Below, in pieces: positions 40,544 to 48,687 of a stretch of 64,000 nucleotides of DNA (the first letter of the stretch is position 1; every line of letters starts with the position of its first letter). Position numbers and translations under genes: made by a program. A model generated the notes under the pieces. It did not search any database and was not told the DNA's origin. It worked only from the letters and a program-made list of their open reading frames with translations. This DNA is from Brevibacillus brevis NBRC 100599 (GTDB lineage Bacteria; Bacillota; Bacilli; Brevibacillales; Brevibacillaceae). The stretch lies in NCBI RefSeq assembly GCF_000010165.1, contig NC_012491.1:5890001-5954000 (forward strand), read 5' to 3'.

Positions 40544-41905
40544 TTACATGAAGATTGTCGGATCGCCTGCTTTTGCAGTCAGCCTACCGTTTTCCATGAT
40601 GCCCATTTTCTCCAGCCATTTTTCAAAATCAGGAGCAGGTCGCAGTCCCATCACTTCACGGAATGCCGCAATATCATGGAAGCTCGTCGATTGATAGTTG
40701 AGCATGACATCGTCTGCCATCGCTACGCCGATCACGAAGTTAACGCCTGCCGACGAGAGCAAAATGCCGAGATTGTCCATGTCGTTTTGATCGACCTTCA
40801 TGTGGTTCGTGTAGCATACGTCACAGCCCATCGGCAAACCGTGCATTTTGCCCATGTAATGGTCTTCCAGTCCAGCACGGATTACTTGACGGCTGTCGTA
40901 CAAATACTCAGGTCCAATGAAGCCAACTACTGTGTTTACGATAAACGGATTGTACTTGCGAGCAAGTCCGTAGCAGCGCGCTTCCATTGTTACCTGGTCC
41001 ATGCCGTGATGCGCCTCGGCAGACAGCTCAGAGCCTTGACCTGTCTCGAAATACCAGAAGTTCGGCCCGTAGGAAGTGCCTTGTTTGCGCATCAGCTCAT
41101 CTGCTTCATCCAGCAGTGCTACATCAATACCAAATGCATTGTTTCCTTTTTCACTACCCGCCAAACTTTGGAAGATCAAGTCTGCTGGTGCCCCATTACG
41201 GATGGCACGCATTTGCGTGGATACGTGAGCCAATACGCAGTTTTGCGTCGGGATATCAAACTTGGTCATCACGTCTTTGGTCATGTTCAAAATATCCTTC
41301 ACGCTGTCCGCTGTATCGATAACCGGGTTGATCCCGATTACCGCATCGCCGATTCCGTAGCTCAATCCTTCGTACAGGGACGCCTTGATACCTTGTACGT
41401 TATCGGATGGATGGTTCGGCTGTACACGAGAAGCCAGTACGCCCTTATGACCGATTGCCGTGTTGGCATGCGTCACAACTTTAATCTTGGACGCAGCCGT
41501 GATCAAGTCCAGGTTGCTCATGAGCTTGGCAGTCGCTGCGATCATCTCGCTGGACAAGCCGCGGCTGATTCGCTTGAGTTCATTATCGCCTGCTTGATGG
41601 CTCAAGATGTACTCGCGCAGCTCAGCTACGCTCCAGTTCTTGATTTCGTTGTAAATCTTTTCGTTGATGCCTTCTTCGATCACACGCGATACTTCGTCTT
41701 CTTCTGCCGGAACCATCGGATTGTTGCGGATATCCGCCAATGTCAGGTCAGCCAAAACTTGCTTAGCAGCTACACGTTCCCGGGAATCAGCAGCGTCGAT
41801 ACCAGCCAGCTGGTCGCCTGATTTATCTTCATTAGCCTTCGCGAAAACTTCTTTTAAATCGCGAAATTGATAGGTCTGTCCAAGCACAGTCGTTTTCGTG
41901 TTCAT
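40544..41905 (-). CDS. eutB: Ethanolamine ammonia-lyase large subunit
   Basis: 453 residues, the standard length. Characteristic stretches: AGDNELKRISRGLSSEMIAA, NTAIGHKGVLASRVQPNHPSDN, the substrate glutamate region DVALLDEADELM, and YFETGQGSELSAEAHHGMDQ followed by CYGLARKY. The barrel holds ethanolamine next to the cobalamin bound at the EutC interface. ATG at 41905 follows GGGGTGG; the TTG just before it is an alternative. It is 20 bp upstream of eutC. Confidence 0.96.
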   Translation of the reverse strand: MNTKTTVLGQTYQFRDLKEVFAKANEDKSGDQLAGIDAADSRERVAAKQVLADLTLADIRNNPMVPAEEDEVSRVIEEGINEKIYNEIKNWSVAELREYILSHQAGDNELKRISRGLSSEMIAATAKLMSNLDLITAASKIKVVTHANTAIGHKGVLASRVQPNHPSDNVQGIKASLYEGLSYGIGDAVIGINPVIDTADSVKDILNMTKDVMTKFDIPTQNCVLAHVSTQMRAIRNGAPADLIFQSLAGSEKGNNAFGIDVALLDEADELMRKQGTSYGPNFWYFETGQGSELSAEAHHGMDQVTMEARCYGLARKYNPFIVNTVVGFIGPEYLYDSRQVIRAGLEDHYMGKMHGLPMGCDVCYTNHMKVDQNDMDNLGILLSSAGVNFVIGVAMADDVMLNYQSTSFHDIAAFREVMGLRPAPDFEKWLEKMGIMENGRLTAKAGDPTIFM

Positions 41906-41926
41906 CAACGTCCACCCCTTCTTACG

Positions 41927-43387
41927 TTACGGCCTTTCATCAAACGCGAGTGTTTTGACGACGACGGGAATGATCGTTCCCGAGATCGGCTCACCGAGAT
42001 CGATGTAATCGCCGTATTCCACACGCACCTGATCGATGCAAATGATTTCCGGTGCCCCTTTGCAACGCAGCGCCAAGGCCTGCCCGAGTGCTTTCGCCAT
42101 ATCTGTTTCACAGATCACAACCATGGTTTGACTCTCGGGGAAAGTTGCCCGGTATTGCTCCGACAGCTCCTGGGACAGCGTCTGCAGCAGAGCGTACGAG
42201 CAGTACCCGATGCCGGAGATCGCGAGTGCGAAAGGAATCCCTGTCGTTTTTTCAAACAGGCGCTCACCCAGTTGGTAGATCGAAGCCACTTCCTGTCGCA
42301 GTCGTGTGGCATCTGCCAATTGTTCCTCGGTAAGCTCTAGCTTGAGAATCGGAATATTTTTAATCGGCAACAGCTCCGGCTTGATATGCACGGTTGAACC
42401 ACTAATCTCCGTACTCTGCATCCCCGCGCCAATTACCGTTGCCCGTACCGTTTGATCCGGGTCTAGCCACTGTACCGGATACGTTCCTTTTTCGCGCTCC
42501 TGCTGGAGTACATATCCGAGCAGTGGGCCAAAATCGCCGTATCGGCTCGCATCCGAAATAGTTTGGACGGGAGGTCCGCTCATGAGTAGACCCACACCGC
42601 CTGAGACAGTCAGCTCGGCGACAGGGATGGCATCGCGCAAATGCGGTCCCACTACGAGCAAGCCTGACACTTGGCGCTCTTTCCCCGTCAAATAATCGAG
42701 CATACTGCGTCCCAGCTGTTCGGCAACCTCTGTGAGCTGCGCGAATCCGATTTCCTGTCCGACTTGAATACGCAGTCCTTTTGCCGTCAGCCATTGTTGA
42801 ATGTTCGGCGACACGTATTGAACGACACCTTGCGGACTGAGACGGATCAGCCTTCCTCCGACGTGGAATGTAACCGTTGCAATCGCTCGGCCACGTTGGA
42901 AGTAGGCTGCATTCGCTGTTCCTCCGCCAATATCGACGTTGACGATCACACCTTGTATGGCTTGCGAGCGTTTTTCTGCGCCTGCACCCTTGCCCGCCAG
43001 CACGCCTTCGAGGTCAGCACCTGCTGTCGCTACCACGAAATCCCCGGAGCGTTCAGCCAGCAGATGAACGATATGCTGTGCGTTCTTTTTGCTGGCTGTT
43101 TCTCCGGTAATGATAACCGCGCCGGACTTGATTTGAGACAAGCTGATTTGTGCCTTGTCGTACTCGGCTGCAAGAATCGCTCCGATTCCGTCAGCGTCGA
43201 TTTCATCAAATCCGATGAGCGGTGTGGAATGTACTTCACTCGCATATAGCAATTGTCGCTCCACGATCTGATAACGCGGCAGCGAAAACGTACTGGACAT
43301 GCGGCCCAATCGCAATCGGCTTACGATCATTTTGGTCGTGCTTGTTCCCACATCGATCCCGACGCTTTGGATCCATTGTTCGTCCAT
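41927..43387 (-). CDS. eutA: Ethanolamine ammonia-lyase reactivating factor
   Basis: 486 residues. An actin-like ATPase fold: phosphate-1 motif SVGIDVGTSTTKMIVSR, VNVDIGGGTANAAYF and SGGVGLLM. EutA exchanges damaged cobalamin in EutBC with ATP. ATG at 43387 with AAGGAGG. A terminator at 43430-43477 lies in its leader, with a P2-like hairpin that marks it as an EutV antitermination target; so eutABC can be induced separately from the upstream eut genes. Confidence 0.93.
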   Translation of the reverse strand: MDEQWIQSVGIDVGTSTTKMIVSRLRLGRMSSTFSLPRYQIVERQLLYASEVHSTPLIGFDEIDADGIGAILAAEYDKAQISLSQIKSGAVIITGETASKKNAQHIVHLLAERSGDFVVATAGADLEGVLAGKGAGAEKRSQAIQGVIVNVDIGGGTANAAYFQRGRAIATVTFHVGGRLIRLSPQGVVQYVSPNIQQWLTAKGLRIQVGQEIGFAQLTEVAEQLGRSMLDYLTGKERQVSGLLVVGPHLRDAIPVAELTVSGGVGLLMSGPPVQTISDASRYGDFGPLLGYVLQQEREKGTYPVQWLDPDQTVRATVIGAGMQSTEISGSTVHIKPELLPIKNIPILKLELTEEQLADATRLRQEVASIYQLGERLFEKTTGIPFALAISGIGYCSYALLQTLSQELSEQYRATFPESQTMVVICETDMAKALGQALALRCKGAPEIICIDQVRVEYGDYIDLGEPISGTIIPVVVKTLAFDERP

Positions 43388-43429
43388 ATGAACCTCCTTG
43401 AACCATTGGCGTGTCAGACGGGCCCTACG

Positions 43430-43503
43430 AAAAAACGCTTGAACAGCCGGTTCCTTGCTCCCGGTCTGATTCAAGCGCCTTTGCTCTCTTCGTATCTACT
43501 TGT
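43430..43503 (-). promoter_or_regulatory. eutA leader: antitermination site plus terminator
   Basis: The terminator is CGCTTGAA / TTCAAGCG plus six T (43430-43477). Overlapping its 5' arm is a small hairpin AGC-AAAGGC-GCT (43474-43485) with a hexaloop having A at position 1 and G at position 4, as in ANTAR target RNAs. ACAAGT lies 15 bases upstream, at 43498. The same ACAAGT-N15-AAAGG spacing is found before eutL. EutV binding would keep the terminator open. Confidence 0.7.
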
Positions 43504-43529
43504 CACTGCTTTTTATGATAACGTCAGTA

Positions 43530-44120
43530 CTAATCTTGCGTAAAAATGGCCTGCTCGCCCGACAAAATTTCCTCTGCCAGCTTCACAAGCGGCATGCGCC
43601 GTTGCATGCTTACTTGCTGCATCCATTTGTAAGCCGCATCCTCTTCCAAGGATAGGGCACTCATCAGCTTTCCTTTTGCCTTTTCCACTGCCTTGCGATC
43701 CTCGATCTTTTGCTTCAGATCATTTATATCCTTCTTCAGGGAAACGACTTTTTCCTTTTGGCTGAGTGCGATTTCTACTGCGGGAATCAAGTCATCCTCC
43801 GACACCGGCTTCACCAAGTAAGCCGTCACACCCGCTTTTCTGGCATCCTGGACGAGTTCCTTTTGGCTGTAAGCCGTCAAAAGAAGAATGGAACTGTCTG
43901 AAAAGGAACGAATGATACTGCTTGCCTTGATTCCATTCAAGACAGGCATTTTCACATCCATAATGATCAGATCGGGCTTGTGACGATGGGCCTGTTCGAC
44001 TGCCTCTTCTCCGTTTTTCGCCTCGGCAACCACTAAATACCCTTCATTTTCGAGCATCTCGCGCAAATCCATGCGAATAATCGGCTCGTCATCAACCACC
44101 ATAATCTTCGGCTGTGTCAT
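43530..44120 (-). CDS. eutV: ANTAR-domain response regulator, antiterminator
   Basis: 196 residues. Receiver domain: MVVDDEPIIRMDLREML, phosphorylated Asp in LIIMDVKMP, Thr-Ala in LLLTAYSQ, Lys in YLVKPV. A coiled coil leads into the C-terminal ANTAR domain (AVEKAKGKLMSALSLEEDAAYKWMQQVSM). When phosphorylated by EutW it dimerises and binds two-hairpin RNA sites to block terminators. ATG at 44120 is chosen (AAGGAGG six bases off) over an ATG two codons earlier that is too close. It overlaps the end of eutW by 29 bp. Confidence 0.93.
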   Translation of the reverse strand: MTQPKIMVVDDEPIIRMDLREMLENEGYLVVAEAKNGEEAVEQAHRHKPDLIIMDVKMPVLNGIKASSIIRSFSDSSILLLTAYSQKELVQDARKAGVTAYLVKPVSEDDLIPAVEIALSQKEKVVSLKKDINDLKQKIEDRKAVEKAKGKLMSALSLEEDAAYKWMQQVSMQRRMPLVKLAEEILSGEQAIFTQD

Positions 44121-45552
44121 CTTCATCCTCCTTTTGGATCGGATAGAGTATGGTAACCTCTGTTCCGTTCCCAGTGTTGCGGAAATGCATCGTGCCTTCG
44201 AGGTCTTCCCTGACCAGTGTATCGACAATTTTCAAGCCCAGATGGCCCTTTTTGTGGATTTGCTCCATGTCCTCGATGCCTACCCCGTCATCTGTCACAG
44301 ACAGACTCACGAAGTCCTCCTTGGCAACCAGTGCAATAGAGATTTTCCCTTCTTGCTGCTCAAGAAAACCATGAATCATGCAATTTTGAATCAGCTCGGT
44401 GACGATCAAAGCAAACGATGTTGCTTTGTTGGACGGCAGATACACCGATTCGCCCGTCACCACGACGTGTATAGCTTGCTCAGAACGTCTCATCGAAGAG
44501 ACGATTATTTTCGATATTTTGGTTAAAATCTCTTTGAAGTCAATCTGCTCCAGACCATCCTGTGCCAAGTATTCGTGAATAATGGCGATGCTGTTGATGC
44601 GATTGATGCTTTCCCGGTATACCTTTTCAATCTCGTTGGACTGCGAACGCCGCATTTGCAGGCGCAACAGGCTAGAGATGGTTTGCAAATTGTTTTTGAC
44701 CCGGTGGTGAATCTCTTTGATCACCGCGGATTTGATCATCAATTGCTTTTCTTTTTCCCGAATGTCCGATATGTCTCGCAGGAGAATGAATCCTCCAATG
44801 ATGTCTTGTTTGCGGACGGACGAAACCGCTTTCATCATAATAAAATGTTTGCCTTTTGACAGCTCCTCCTGAATATAACCCCCGTTGCGTACAAAATTCT
44901 CCGGGGAAACTCTCCAGGAAAAAATACGTTCAATGCTCTCTCCCTTTTCTGGTCGTTCAAAGCCAATCAAGGAGAGCAGCTTGTGGGCACGGCCATTGGC
45001 GTACGTGATAACCCCACTCTGATCAAACAAAATCATGCCCTCGTGCAACAGCGACGAAATGGGCAGATCAGGCACAGCGAACTGGATGAGCGTCTCGCTT
45101 AAATGCTCTGTTGTTTCCTTGAGCATTTCGACGTTCTTTTCCTGTTCCACCTGTTTGGATATATCTTGTTCAGTTATCAAGGTCCCGATTGTTTTTCCAG
45201 CCGCATTCGTGATGGGTACGACACTTTGTCGCATCACGACCTGCTCCTGTGAAACCCCACGTGAACCGATGACGGGCTTGCCTGTAGTCAGACAATACAT
45301 AACGGCCGGCTCATTAATCGCCGTCGCCAAATGCCCTACGACCGATCCACTGTACATAGAGCGTGCCGTACTCGGTGCAGCTTGTGCGACTACCATCGCA
45401 GCGCTCCGATCTACCGTTGGACAATCAATAAACATGTCCGCTTGAGACAGATCAGCAAAAATCTGAAGCTTGGAAGCCAGATCCTCCACAATCCGAATGT
45501 CGTCATCACTCAACGTCGTGGACGCTTTGCACACTTCTCGTATTGATTGCAT
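44092..45552 (-). CDS. eutW: Sensor histidine kinase for ethanolamine
   Basis: 486 residues. The N-terminal domain (about 1-150) resembles the PocR-like sensory fold, with cysteine-containing CPTVDRSAAMVV; PAS-like middle (LLHEGMILFDQSGVITYANGRAHKL); then the HisKA_2 dimerisation helix with EIHHRVKNNLQTISSLLRLQ (phosphorylated His) and a HATPase domain (VTELIQNCMIHGF N-box, DDGVGI, HLGLKIV). It lacks membrane helices, so it senses cytoplasmic ethanolamine. Its partner is EutV, encoded directly after. The start has AGAGG upstream. Confidence 0.92.
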   Translation of the reverse strand: MQSIREVCKASTTLSDDDIRIVEDLASKLQIFADLSQADMFIDCPTVDRSAAMVVAQAAPSTARSMYSGSVVGHLATAINEPAVMYCLTTGKPVIGSRGVSQEQVVMRQSVVPITNAAGKTIGTLITEQDISKQVEQEKNVEMLKETTEHLSETLIQFAVPDLPISSLLHEGMILFDQSGVITYANGRAHKLLSLIGFERPEKGESIERIFSWRVSPENFVRNGGYIQEELSKGKHFIMMKAVSSVRKQDIIGGFILLRDISDIREKEKQLMIKSAVIKEIHHRVKNNLQTISSLLRLQMRRSQSNEIEKVYRESINRINSIAIIHEYLAQDGLEQIDFKEILTKISKIIVSSMRRSEQAIHVVVTGESVYLPSNKATSFALIVTELIQNCMIHGFLEQQEGKISIALVAKEDFVSLSVTDDGVGIEDMEQIHKKGHLGLKIVDTLVREDLEGTMHFRNTGNGTEVTILYPIQKEDEDDTAEDYGG

Positions 45553-45645
45553 GTGAACCTCTTTTCACCTGCTAGGAGTTGATATGACTTCATTTTCTCA
45601 CAGACACGCTACGGCGGAAAGGGGTGTAATACTGGTTAATCACGC

Positions 45646-46089
45646 TTACTCGTTTACAATTTGTTGCAAATACGCTCGCAATTCTGGCACTCCCTCACTC
45701 GTGAGCGAGGAGGTTCGGAAAATTTTCGCATTGCCGAGCGATTGACGCAGGAATTGTTCTGCCCTCTCCACATTTGCATCAGGATGATCCATTTTGGTAA
45801 TAACCCCGATGCACGATTGCGGAAACCCTTGTGAAAAGCCAGGAGGGAAATAATTGCGCTCCCGCGTAGCATCCTGCACCATCACAATGATCTTCGCCTC
45901 AAGAGAGGTAGCCATAAGCGTTCGGTAAAACATCGGGTTTTCGCTGTACTCACCCGGAGTGTCAATCGCCCAGTCCCGATATTCGAGCGCTTGTGTCTTC
46001 CGGGCAGGCTGTTCGTCATTGAACAGCGCCCGCACCAGAGAAGACTTTCCTGCTTCAATTGCACCGATAATCATTACACGGCCGGTCAT
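45646..46089 (-). CDS. eutP: EutP/PduV-type small GTPase-like protein
   Basis: 147 residues with the P-loop IIGAIEAGKSSLVRAL, DTPGEY (switch II-like), and a TKMD base-recognition motif (VITKMDHPD). EutP/PduV proteins occur in most eut and pdu clusters; acetate kinase activity has been reported for an EutP, and shell association for PduV. Its start overlaps the last four bases of eutS. After it come 93 bp to eutW without a terminator. Confidence 0.9.
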   Translation of the reverse strand: MTGRVMIIGAIEAGKSSLVRALFNDEQPARKTQALEYRDWAIDTPGEYSENPMFYRTLMATSLEAKIIVMVQDATRERNYFPPGFSQGFPQSCIGVITKMDHPDANVERAEQFLRQSLGNAKIFRTSSLTSEGVPELRAYLQQIVNE

Positions 46090-46427
46090 GATTTCGTCAC
46101 CAATGCCGGTGTAAACCGCAGTTTTTCGCTCAGCACCTGATTGACCGCTTCGACTGCCATCTCAACAGCGGATACATCTCCTACGACAATCAGTGAACCT
46201 GTAAAACGATCGAGAAACCCAAGCTCGACGCCAGCAGCCTTTGTCGCAATATCCGCGGCAATAATGGCTGTTTCGGTAGGCGTCAAAGTCAAGATGCCGA
46301 TAGCACCAGCCTCATTGATACCTAGCTTGGTATAGAGCATTGGGTCAGGGTTTGCGATTACATGAGCCAACGTGACCTGTTTCCCTGGTACGAATTCCTG
46401 GATGACTCGTGAACGTTCCTGTTCCAT
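46086..46427 (-). CDS. eutS: Bacterial microcompartment shell protein
   Basis: 113 residues with a BMC domain in the EutS/PduU arrangement (permuted): N-terminal extension QEFVPGKQVTLAHVIANP, then GAIGILTLTPTETAIIAADIA, FLDRFTGSLIVVGDVSAVEMA. EutS forms hexamers in shell facets and bends where a loop shifts. It lies 2 bp after eutN with its own GAGAGG. Confidence 0.93.
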   Translation of the reverse strand: MEQERSRVIQEFVPGKQVTLAHVIANPDPMLYTKLGINEAGAIGILTLTPTETAIIAADIATKAAGVELGFLDRFTGSLIVVGDVSAVEMAVEAVNQVLSEKLRFTPALVTKS

Positions 46428-46429
46428 TC

Positions 46430-46717
46430 CTATTCCTCTCTTCCTGCGGCACCCGGCACCTCAAACGAATCCACGATGCCTACGATGATCGCATCGATCG
46501 GCACACTGGTGCCAGAGAAAAGGATTCGGGCAGGCGTCCCACGAGAGACGATAACCTGCTCCCCGATTCCCGCACCGATCCTATCCGCTGCGATAACGGT
46601 TTGTCCGCCTTCTTCGCCACGCCAATCAATCGGCTGAACCACCATGAGCTTGAGATTTTCCATACCTGCTTCTTTTTGCGTGGCCCAGACGCTGCCGATC
46701 ACTTTTCCCAAAAACAT
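46430..46717 (-). CDS. eutN: Microcompartment vertex protein
   Basis: 95 residues, EutN/CcmL family (pentameric BMC vertex): MFLGKVIGSVWATQKEAGM, LMVVQPIDW, AADRIGAGIGEQVIVSRGTPAR and IDAIIVGIVDSFEV. It closes the corners of the shell. Starts 4 bp after the previous gene. Confidence 0.95.
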   Translation of the reverse strand: MFLGKVIGSVWATQKEAGMENLKLMVVQPIDWRGEEGGQTVIAADRIGAGIGEQVIVSRGTPARILFSGTSVPIDAIIVGIVDSFEVPGAAGREE

Positions 46718-46721
46718 GCGA

Positions 46722-47549
46722 TCACCCTTTTCCTAAATAGCTGACCGTAATGCCGCGTTCTCTCATGCTGTCATAAGCAAGCGGAGAAACAATTGCACCT
46801 TTTTTCACGATCAAAGTCGTATCGCGAAGCTCAGGCTGCGATCTGATCCAATCCGCTGTCAACAGCTTCCCGGAAAAGACGGCTTCTTGCTCATCCAAAG
46901 GAGTCAATGTCGGTTGTTCTGTCTTGCTAGTAGTCTCCACTTTTTGTAGCTGAGACTTCAGCTTGGAAACCACGCGATCAGCCAGACGGCGTTGCTCCGC
47001 AAACTCCACACCCAGTTCTTTCATGCCTTCAACGTGACGGTTGAACAGCTTTTCATAAGCAGGTGTCAGTGTCAATGTTTGCAGGGTACGACGGTCTGCG
47101 CGCTTGATCCCCGGCACATCGGAACCAGCAATGACGAATTTACCTGTTACCAGCGCGGAAAAGACGATTTCCGCTTTGATTGTTCCTTTTAGACCGGAAG
47201 CAATTCTCGCTGCATTATCCAAATCGATTTCTGGAATCACGATACCGACATAATCTTTCGGCACTTCCAACGGGGCAGGAGCGTACTCGTCTGCTGTAAG
47301 AATTTTGCCTGCTCCCCCACATTCGATCTTGTGCATTCCCAACCAAGAAGAGGTCTCTCCGTCCAGGAAGAGAATGTCATGGCAGATCCCGTGGTTTTTC
47401 AGTTGGATAAAATGATCCTGAAACGCCTCATGAGCCTGGCTGTCGCAAAAAACGTACAGGACACGAGGCGCTGTGCTGCTTTGCTTTTCTGTATTCATCG
47501 ATTGCAAAATTTCTTTCGTAATCGACGCCACCATTTCTCTGATGTCCAT
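46722..47549 (-). CDS. Ethanolamine-utilisation flavoprotein-like protein (TIGR02536 type)
   Basis: 275 residues. Resembles the conserved eut-cluster protein often annotated 'ethanolamine utilisation protein': a Rossmann/flavoprotein-like N-terminal part (RVLYVFCDSQAHEAFQDHF, IVIPEIDLDNAARIASG, FVIAGSDVPGIKR) and a C-terminal tail (LIVKKGAIVSPLAYDSMRERGI). A similar tail begins the following PduL protein (KITPAAADFLKGRGI). Function unproved. The ATG at 47549, nine bases after GGAGG, is preferred over the TTG three codons earlier. Confidence 0.8.
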   Translation of the reverse strand: MDIREMVASITKEILQSMNTEKQSSTAPRVLYVFCDSQAHEAFQDHFIQLKNHGICHDILFLDGETSSWLGMHKIECGGAGKILTADEYAPAPLEVPKDYVGIVIPEIDLDNAARIASGLKGTIKAEIVFSALVTGKFVIAGSDVPGIKRADRRTLQTLTLTPAYEKLFNRHVEGMKELGVEFAEQRRLADRVVSKLKSQLQKVETTSKTEQPTLTPLDEQEAVFSGKLLTADWIRSQPELRDTTLIVKKGAIVSPLAYDSMRERGITVSYLGKG

Positions 47550-47564
47550 CAAGCTCAACCTCCG

Positions 47565-48341
47565 TTAGCCGGAGTAAAATTGCCCGTTCTTGCCGATCAC
47601 TTTTACCCGGTCGCCCGTTTTCAAATTAGCGGCATTTCCTTCATCCGTATCCACGTGGAAATCAAGTGCAAACTGCGGATGTACACGAACGACTACATCT
47701 GGATAGATGATAGGACGATCGCTTTGCGTCGCCAGAATCAGCGTATCGCCATCCTTCACTTGATATTGCTCGGCATCTGCTGGAGACATATGAACGTGGC
47801 TCTTCGCAACGATTACGCCTTTGTCCATTACTACTGTCCCTTTTGCCGTTACAAGTACCATACCTGGTGTACCTTCAATATCTCCAGACATACGCACAGG
47901 GGCTTGAACACCTACTGCAAAGCCGTCTGTTCTGGAAATTTCCACTTGTGTCGCGCCACGAGCTGGTCCCAAAACGCGAACCCCGTGGATGCTGCCTTTT
48001 GGTCCCACGATGGTGACTGTTTCCTGGCAAGCAAACTGGCCCGGTTGCGACAAATCACGCATTGGCGTCAATTGATGTCCGGCTCCGAAAAGCTTCTCGA
48101 CATCTGCTTGCGACAAATGAATGTGACGGTTAGATACGCCCAAAGGAATTTCTCGCACTGCCTCGGCAGCTTGATTGGTGGAAGGCTGCTGGTTCTGATC
48201 AACTTGTTTCACTTGAATCCCTCTTCCTTTCAAGAAATCTGCCGCTGCTGGTGTTATTTTATCCCCTTTCTCAACGAGAAAGGGGTTTGGAATGCCTGAC
48301 TTATGCATGGCTCTCAAGGATGCTTCTGTAATCACTGCCAT
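47565..48341 (-). CDS. pduL: Phosphotransacylase PduL/EutD type with N-terminal extension
   Basis: 258 residues. The two PduL domains carry the zinc histidines: LGVSNRHIHLSQADVEKL and VAKSHVHMSPADAEQY; the C-terminus has VRVHPQFALDFHVDTDEGNAA. It converts acetyl-CoA to acetyl phosphate and recycles CoA in the shell. The first 45 residues (ITEASLRAMHKSGIPNPFLV, KITPAAADFLKGRGIQV) are not part of PduL and look like the tail of the neighbouring eut protein, or an encapsulation piece. Genes from eutE to eutS are densely packed. Confidence 0.9.
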   Translation of the reverse strand: MAVITEASLRAMHKSGIPNPFLVEKGDKITPAAADFLKGRGIQVKQVDQNQQPSTNQAAEAVREIPLGVSNRHIHLSQADVEKLFGAGHQLTPMRDLSQPGQFACQETVTIVGPKGSIHGVRVLGPARGATQVEISRTDGFAVGVQAPVRMSGDIEGTPGMVLVTAKGTVVMDKGVIVAKSHVHMSPADAEQYQVKDGDTLILATQSDRPIIYPDVVVRVHPQFALDFHVDTDEGNAANLKTGDRVKVIGKNGQFYSG

Positions 48342-48350
48342 AAGGATTTA

Positions 48351-48638
48351 TTACCCTTCGAGTTTAGGCAGAATCAGTTCAATGTCTCCATGAGGGCGTG
48401 GGATAACGTGAATAGATACGAGCTCTCCTACTTTTTCAGCAGCAGCGGCACCTGCGTCTGTGGAAGCTTTTACTGCACCTACGTCACCACGTACCATAAC
48501 CGTCACGAGACCGCCACCTACGTGTACTTTACCGATCAGTTTTACGTTCGCTGCTTTTACCATTGCGTCAGCAGCTTCAACTGCTCCTACCAAACCTTTT
48601 GTTTCTACCATTCCCAATGCGGACATTTCTCCAGCCAT
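48351..48638 (-). CDS. eutM: Microcompartment shell hexamer protein
   Basis: 95 residues, canonical BMC-H domain: SALGMVETKGLVGAVEAADAM, LIGKVHVGGGLVTVMVRGDVGAV, and the end VIPRPHGDIE. It makes up the bulk of shell facets; the central pore lets ethanolamine or acetaldehyde cross. ATG at 48638 chosen because the earlier ATG is only two bases from AGGAGG. Confidence 0.95.
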   Translation of the reverse strand: MAGEMSALGMVETKGLVGAVEAADAMVKAANVKLIGKVHVGGGLVTVMVRGDVGAVKASTDAGAAAAEKVGELVSIHVIPRPHGDIELILPKLEG

Positions 48639-48687
48639 TTTCATTTCCTCCTTAATTATATCTCCAAAATTTTAGTGTTTTACGACA

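Noticed and set aside
40298..41821. Long + strand frame of about 507 codons antisense to eutC and eutB
   Set aside because: It is the codon-bias shadow of highly conserved genes on the other strand, with Cys/Arg/His-rich composition and no domain.
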